The notes beneath the pieces were generated by a model. It was not told where the DNA came from. It worked only from the letters and a program-made list of their open reading frames with translations, and did not search any database. Position numbers and translations under genes: made by a program. From the NCBI GenBank assembly GCA_900555225.1, contig USKL01000003.1, positions 1 to 17,283 on the forward strand: 17,283 nt of DNA, written 5' to 3'. This DNA comes from an uncultured Collinsella sp. (GTDB lineage Bacteria; Actinomycetota; Coriobacteriia; Coriobacteriales; Coriobacteriaceae). This document shows positions 12,980 to 17,283 of this stretch, in pieces. Position 1 is the stretch's first letter, and every line of letters starts with the position of its first letter.

Positions 12980-13941
12980 ACACGCTCATGTTTTTCTATA
13001 CCTTGGCAATACTGGTTATCTGTATTGTAACGGCAGTGCTTTCTCTTGCCGCCTATGCCTCGACTCGTCGACGCTTCTTTATCTATGGCAGCGGCGTTTT
13101 TATTTGCTATGCCATCGAGATGACCGAGATCTTCTTTTTTGAATACACGTTGCAAAACCGAAGTTTTCCGGCCAGTGACTATTACTCAATTACCATGCCT
13201 GTAATGCGGACCCTTGTGGCGACCGCTTCACAGGCTTTTATTTGGGCCATTGCCATGGACTTGCTCGATAAGCATTCTAAGAAGTTGTTCGCCATCCCTG
13301 TCCTAACGTTTTTGCTGTGCGAGTCGCTGATTATCGTCGCTGCCCCCTACGGCCCCATGCATCAGTGGCTCTACTACACGATGCGTCAGGTATTCCTTGT
13401 CTTTGTGGGACTGTACATCTTCTGGACGGCTCATAAGAGTACAAAGGTTGAGCTGAAGGCACGCGTTAACAACCAGCGAAAGCACCTGATTATCGGCGCT
13501 ATTCTGGTCGGTTGCATCGTTGCCGAGGATTTCTACAACATTCTTGTCGTCCCCATGAGTCTGGCGCCCTCTTGGCTGCAGCTATATCTGTCCGAGCGCA
13601 ACTTTAGCGAAAACGTCTTTGCGTGCTACTTTGCGATTCTGCTGATTATCTACTCCTACCACGTGCTTTCAATCCGCATGCAGGAGGCGCCCGAGGAAAA
13701 GAACGTCAGCGATCTTGATCGGCACATAGAAGAGCAGATGCCCTTCTATCGCAACGCTTACAAGCTCTCCAACCGCGAGACCGAAGTCATGCGTCTGGTT
13801 GTGCTGGGCAAGTCGAACCAAGAGATTGCTGACGAGCTATTCCTTGCCGTGGGCACCGTCAAGACCCACATCCACAACATCCTGGTCAAAACCGAGCAGC
13901 AAAACCGCACCACGCTCATCCTCCACTTCTGGAAGCGTTAA
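12976..13941 (+). CDS. Membrane-anchored LuxR-family transcriptional regulator 2
   Basis: A 321-residue protein with the same plan as the regulator at 5065-6057. About seven hydrophobic helices in residues 1-235 are followed by an acidic linker and a LuxR helix-turn-helix at 264-315 (LSNRETEVMRLVVLGKSNQEIADEL ... VGTVKTHIHNILVK, in two blocks). Shared marks are RRR after helix one, IVAEDFYNIL before helix six and LYLSERNFSENV. It is transcribed divergently from the agmatine operon, the standard place for a pathway-specific activator. Agmatine, putrescine or a related signal may be sensed in the membrane; that is inference. The start follows a weak ribosome binding site and overlaps a mini-ORF. 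Confidence 0.9.
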   Translation: MNTLMFFYTLAILVICIVTAVLSLAAYASTRRRFFIYGSGVFICYAIEMTEIFFFEYTLQNRSFPASDYYSITMPVMRTLVATASQAFIWAIAMDLLDKHSKKLFAIPVLTFLLCESLIIVAAPYGPMHQWLYYTMRQVFLVFVGLYIFWTAHKSTKVELKARVNNQRKHLIIGAILVGCIVAEDFYNILVVPMSLAPSWLQLYLSERNFSENVFACYFAILLIIYSYHVLSIRMQEAPEEKNVSDLDRHIEEQMPFYRNAYKLSNRETEVMRLVVLGKSNQEIADELFLAVGTVKTHIHNILVKTEQQNRTTLILHFWKR

Positions 13942-13980
13942 CCTGCCAAAAAGGGACAGGTTTATTTTGGTAGGTTTTAT
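13940..13980 (+). terminator. Terminator of LuxR regulator 2
   Basis: AACCTGCCAAAA (13940-13951) pairs with TTTTGGTAGGTT (13965-13976), 12 pairs with one G-U on the plus strand, followed by TTAT. The stem begins within the stop codon. A smaller ACCTG/CAGGT hairpin is an alternative. Confidence 0.6.
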
Positions 13981-14024
13981 CTCGGCAAACACCAGCCGCT
14001 CCGAGAGAGCTGTTTTCCCTCGCG

Positions 14025-14237
14025 GCGGTCTTCTAGCAGAAAAAACCAAGTGAGTAGGCTTTTTGCAGGAGGCCAAGCACGCCCCAAAACGCCACAGCCC
14101 TGACCTGCTGTTTTATTGGGCGCCACCCGCGATGTGCTCGACAGATCCAAAAAAGTCTACTCACTTGGTCTTGAGGCTCATCAGTCAGGCAAAAAAACGC
14201 CGCGAAGGGGGGCTGGACTCCCTTCGCAGCGGTTGTT
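14025..14237. repeat. Intergenic dyad element, copy B
   Basis: Second copy of the element at 1-211, collinear with it apart from single-base indels in the outer parts. Outer arms are CAAGTGAGTAGGCTTTTTG (14046-14064) and CAAAAAAGTCTACTCACTTG (14148-14167). The interior retains CGCCACAG, CTGACCTGC and GCGATGTGCTCG in the same order as copy A. The terminal hairpin is GCCGCGAAGGG/CCCTTCGCAGCGG. It fills the convergent space between luxR2 and the ABC permease gene. The right-hand inverted-repeat arm is identical in the two copies while the interior has diverged. Confidence 0.7.
14191..14232 (-). terminator. Rho-independent terminator of the ABC permease gene
   Basis: Read on the minus strand, CCGCTGCGAAGGG pairs with CCCTTCGCGGC, followed by seven T (plus-strand A at 14191-14197). 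It lies ~38 bases after the permease stop and is the counterpart of the terminator in copy A. Confidence 0.8.
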
Positions 14238-14269
14238 CGCACTGGTTTTGCGACGATTTTGCCCGCTTG

Positions 14270-16342
14270 TTACTCGCTGTGGCGGGTGGCGATGGCGGCT
14301 CGCACTATGCCGGTGCTCATGAGGTAAGTTACCAAGAAGTAGCCGCCGTAGGATGCCAAGAAGATCGCGCAGGTGAGGCCCACGGTGCCGCCGATGCTCA
14401 TATGACCGAACGTGCTCACCAGGTCGATAATCACCTTGAGCGCCACAAAGGAGTGCGCCAAGCCCACCGCCAACGGGAACAGGAAGAACACCGCTTGCTG
14501 TGCCATCACCGAATGGCGGATCTGGCGGTCGTCACAGCCGATCTGCGCCAGCACACGATAGCTGCGGCTGCCGTCGGCCACATTGGAGAGCTGCTGGATC
14601 GACAGAATCGCCGCGCATGCAACGACCAATACAAAGCCGATGTAGATGGCTAGGTAGCTAATAAGACCGTTCATTTGCGCTGCCTGCGTGTACATCTCGG
14701 AGCGTGTGATGAAGATTCCCCACGACCCCGGCTCCTTGCCGTCAACGAGCAGATTGTCGAGCGCAGTGTATTTAATGCTCTCGTCTGCCTCGGTCGCATC
14801 CATCCCCTGTTTGTAGTTAACGAGCAGGCTACTGGAATACGGCTGCAGATTAAGTTGGGACAACAGCTCGTCGGCAACGACGACGGTACCCGGATTACTG
14901 CCCATCGCCGAGTTGGCGATGGCAGCCGTATCCTCGTCCGACTTGTCGCCAGCGGGCTTGAGCGTATGCCCGCCCAAGGTAAGGGCATGGCCGCCAGCCA
15001 TATACTTGGTGTACATGTCGACCAGCTCGCCGCCCATATCACACGTGAGCAAGTACTGGTCGCGACCAATGCTCACCGGCTCCTTGCCCATCATCTGACG
15101 CAATTTGTTGTACTGACTTGCCGGCGTCACAGACAGGCCTGTCGTGTCGGCGTTGCTACCCTCGAGCGCCTTCGGGAGCTTTTCGCCCATGATCTTGCAC
15201 ATCTCACTTGGAGTCACCGAAGGATCCGAGCCGCCAAGCGGATAACTCAGATACGAATCGATCTGCACATGCTCACCGGCAACATCGGCGATATTGACCT
15301 TCTTGCCGGTCTCGACGCTGTTGTCCGCCGACTTACCATAAATACTCTCCGTATCATTGTCCGGATCGACAAGCTCACCATGCCACGCAGAGTACAAGTC
15401 GACCGTTGCGTCGGCCGGCACCATACGATCGGCCTCAGACGGGTCAGCATACTCTTTGTAATGGTCGAGATCATCGGGCGTGTAATAGCTATACGTCTGC
15501 GACATATCGGCCGGCGTATAGCGCTCCAGGTTCTCGTTCATCACGTTGGCGATCGACATACCGCACGTCACCGAGGTAATGGCGAGGAACAGGATCATCG
15601 CGATGACGCCCATCGAAAAGCACACCGTGTTGACCTTGGCCGCAAGCTGGCGCACGGTAAACATGTTGAGACCGCGCCAATACACACCGCGCAGGCTCTG
15701 CAGCAGCTTGATGAGCATGCCCGAGAGTCCCCAGAATAGGGCAAAGGTGCCCACGGTAACCATAGCGGTCGTGATGCCAAACTGGTTCTTAGCCTCTTGC
15801 AGCTTGCTGTCCGTCTCGGTGAGCGGGAACCCATCACGTAGCAGACGGTAATAGGCCACGCCCACCAGCACCACGCCCACGGCAAAGATGGCAATCGCGA
15901 TCCAGGGGTTGCGTGTCTTGATGCTCTCGTTGCGACGCTCGGCACCCATGAGCTCGATGAGTTTGGTGCGACGCACGGCGAGAAGGTTCAGCAGCAACGT
16001 GAGCACAAACATTACGAACATGCAGGCAAGGGTCAGGTTGAACGCATGCACCGAGAAGAAGAAGTGGAAATTGGCGATCTGTGTCTTAAAGAGCGAGGCC
16101 GTAAAGAATACCATGAGCTGAGAGAGCCCCACGCCCAGCACGATGCCGGCGACAAAGGCGCCGACCGAAACGATCACGGTCTCGAGCGCCATGATCGTGG
16201 CGACGCGCCCGCGCCCCATGCCGAGTACCTGGTACAGGCCAAACTCCTTTTTGCGGCGTTTCATGATGAAGTTATTGGCATAGACCATCAAAAAGGCCAT
16301 CAGAATTGTAAAAAAAACATTTTGTAATTTTGTCTTTGGCAT
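14270..16342 (-). CDS. FtsX-like ABC transporter permease (BceB type) with replaced N-terminus
   Basis: A 690-residue membrane subunit of a BceAB-type ABC transporter, a family tied to peptide-antibiotic resistance and sensing. From about residue 15 it matches the family: MVYANNFIMKRRKKEFGLYQVLGMGRG, paired helices to ~265, a large extracytoplasmic domain (~270-575) between helices, and three C-terminal helices with the SIQQLSNVADGSRSYRVLAQIG coupling segment. Family members begin with ~60-80 more residues that include a first membrane helix. Here they are replaced by MPKTKLQNVFFTIL, which resembles the start of Firmicutes DUF2798 membrane proteins, with that gene's own AAAAGGAG site. The frame stays open across the join. 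No ATPase partner gene is present. Treat it as a truncated or chimeric gene. Confidence 0.75.
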   Translation of the reverse strand: MPKTKLQNVFFTILMAFLMVYANNFIMKRRKKEFGLYQVLGMGRGRVATIMALETVIVSVGAFVAGIVLGVGLSQLMVFFTASLFKTQIANFHFFFSVHAFNLTLACMFVMFVLTLLLNLLAVRRTKLIELMGAERRNESIKTRNPWIAIAIFAVGVVLVGVAYYRLLRDGFPLTETDSKLQEAKNQFGITTAMVTVGTFALFWGLSGMLIKLLQSLRGVYWRGLNMFTVRQLAAKVNTVCFSMGVIAMILFLAITSVTCGMSIANVMNENLERYTPADMSQTYSYYTPDDLDHYKEYADPSEADRMVPADATVDLYSAWHGELVDPDNDTESIYGKSADNSVETGKKVNIADVAGEHVQIDSYLSYPLGGSDPSVTPSEMCKIMGEKLPKALEGSNADTTGLSVTPASQYNKLRQMMGKEPVSIGRDQYLLTCDMGGELVDMYTKYMAGGHALTLGGHTLKPAGDKSDEDTAAIANSAMGSNPGTVVVADELLSQLNLQPYSSSLLVNYKQGMDATEADESIKYTALDNLLVDGKEPGSWGIFITRSEMYTQAAQMNGLISYLAIYIGFVLVVACAAILSIQQLSNVADGSRSYRVLAQIGCDDRQIRHSVMAQQAVFFLFPLAVGLAHSFVALKVIIDLVSTFGHMSIGGTVGLTCAIFLASYGGYFLVTYLMSTGIVRAAIATRHSE
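16277..16300. other. Putative chimeric join 1
   Basis: The codons for MAFLMVYA (16277-16300) fit both the ABC permease to the left and a DUF2798-like protein start to the right. To the left the DNA is GC-rich; to the right it is strongly AT-rich. Short identity shared by unrelated genes would explain the join, either by recombination or in assembly. Confidence 0.55.
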
Positions 16343-16704
16343 AAAATACACTCCTTTTCATTAGAAAAGAACATAATGTGTGTTGTTCGTTAATCAGTTC
16401 CATGCCTTTGGACTCACTCTCAAATCCCGGCATCACCTGTACGTTTCCAATTTCTTACCAAATACATTCCTTATTTTTAATTCATTTACTATTTACAGCG
16501 TCAATCATTCTATCACAGTTTTCTTCCCTTCGTAAGTGTTTTTTTCATCATAAAACCATTTTCTGTATAATTTCTATTTGTATTCCTCCATTGCCCGTCC
16601 TTTCTGTGCATCTTTACTAAATTCTGTCCATATGGGAAAATACCCAAAAATTTTTCTGTATTTTGTTCATAAAATGACTTGTAAATTTTTGTCGGAATAT
16701 TATA
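16343..16704. other. AT-rich segment of different origin
   Basis: This ~360-bp stretch is far more AT-rich than everything to its left. On the minus strand it looks like the 5' region of the DUF2798-like gene, with AAAAGGAG 8 bases before the ATG at 16342, preceded by the tail of another gene. No complete gene, RNA or mobile-element signature is visible. It lies between two genes that have each lost their N-terminus. Confidence 0.6.
16513..16704 (-). pseudogene. 3' remnant of an unrecognised AT-rich gene
   Basis: The minus strand is open from the join near 16705 to a stop at 16513. It reads YNIPTKIYKSFYEQNTEKF and then a lysine- and asparagine-rich tail. A different frame near the middle reads FPIWTEFSKDAQKGRAMEEY to a stop at 16574 and looks more protein-like. 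The true gene may therefore end there, with a one-base frameshift near 16635. I do not recognise the family. Confidence 0.25.
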
Positions 16705-16764
16705 ATAGCCACCCGCGAGGAAGTACATACTCAAGGCCTGCTTCATCAGGTTGCCCATGTATGG

Positions 16765-17253
16765 ATGTTCCAGCCAAAGGAAGATGATACTTATATCTTG
16801 ATTCAAAAGCGTTCACTTGACCGCGAACTTTATCCCGGCAAATACGACCTGATCCAGACAACACATTTTGATCCTGATGAAAGCTATGAAGAAGCCATCG
16901 TTGACAGTCTGGAATACTACCGCGGACTGAAGAAATCCAAAGAGGACATTATCCATGTGGGCAGCACCCATCAGCAGATTGACGCCGGCGACTACCATGA
17001 CAATGCCCTTGTTCAGGTCTTCGCCATCTTCACAGCCAAGGCGCTTTTCATCATGCCGGATACAGAAGAAATCGTCAAAGTCCGTTTCGAAGACTTCCGC
17101 CAGCTCATCCACGGCAAGCAGAACACCATCAAACTTTACTCACTGGATGATGTTTATCTCAAAGAGAGCAGCGCCGATGAATGGTGGCTGAGGAAAGACG
17201 AATTTGTAGACGTCGTAGAACCATATATCGACAGCCGAATTGAAGAGCTGTAA
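16765..17253 (+). CDS. Nudix-like hydrolase fragment, 5'-truncated
   Basis: 162 residues from the first ATG. The same frame upstream reads ATREEVHTQGLLHQVAHVW (from 16708), the usual N-terminal part of Nudix proteins of the isopentenyl-diphosphate-isomerase-like group. No start codon lies between the TGA at 16675 and that conserved stretch, so the 5' end is missing. The conserved KRSLDRELYPGKYDL segment is present. The Nudix box region (THFDPDESYEEAIVDSLEYYRGL, about residues 32-54) keeps the first Glu and the Gly but lacks the catalytic RE and EE pairs. It may therefore be inactive or have another activity. Composition differs from the left part of the window and suggests another bacterium. 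Confidence 0.65.
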   Translation: MFQPKEDDTYILIQKRSLDRELYPGKYDLIQTTHFDPDESYEEAIVDSLEYYRGLKKSKEDIIHVGSTHQQIDAGDYHDNALVQVFAIFTAKALFIMPDTEEIVKVRFEDFRQLIHGKQNTIKLYSLDDVYLKESSADEWWLRKDEFVDVVEPYIDSRIEEL

Positions 17254-17283
17254 AAGTCTTTCGTTGATTTTGATAATCAGACG

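Overview
The window reads as a GC-rich gut Coriobacteriia chromosome, most like Collinsella, from base 1 to about 16,300. The last ~1 kb is AT-rich DNA that looks foreign. The taxon is inferred from two membrane-anchored LuxR regulators of a type widespread in Coriobacteriia, from the agmatine genes and from base composition; no rRNA or other marker is present.

Layout. 1-211: first copy of a ~210-bp intergenic dyad element carrying a minus-strand terminator. 227-1396 (-): AAA ATPase with a DUF4143 domain, preceded by four 23-bp tandem repeats. 1648-3024 (-) and 3121-4749 (-): a MATE efflux protein and a YtcJ-like amidohydrolase, probably co-transcribed. 5065-6057 (-): a membrane LuxR regulator. 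6186-6377 (+): a small conserved-looking protein divergent from it. 6413-7822 (-): an APC permease. 8422-9627 (-) agmatine deiminase, 9996-11435 (-) agmatine/putrescine antiporter and 11568-12641 (-) putrescine carbamoyltransferase form an agmatine deiminase operon, transcribed from the carbamoyltransferase side. 12976-13941 (+): a second membrane LuxR, divergent from that operon. 14025-14237: second copy of the dyad element. 14270-16342 (-): a BceB/FtsX-type ABC permease with a foreign N-terminus. 16343-16704: AT-rich DNA. ~16705-17253 (+): a 5'-truncated Nudix-like gene.

How the genes work together. Agmatine enters in exchange for putrescine (AguD). AguA converts agmatine to N-carbamoylputrescine. 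The carbamoyltransferase phosphorolyses that to putrescine plus carbamoyl phosphate. The carbamate kinase that usually completes the ATP-yielding route is not in the window. A second APC permease, paralogous to AguD, lies downstream behind a 600-bp structured spacer. Each membrane LuxR sits beside a metabolic or transport cluster, consistent with local ligand-responsive control.

The most unusual content is non-coding. The spacers on both sides of aguA are packed with GC-rich dyads: a perfect three-way junction, competing helices, terminator-like hairpins, and one 88-nt hairpin. In that hairpin almost every non-Watson-Crick position becomes G-U or G-A when read on the plus strand, which argues for an RNA antisense to the operon. 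The right end contains two apparent chimeric joins, at about 16,277-16,300 and about 16,705. They leave both flanking genes without their native N-termini and may be assembly artefacts.
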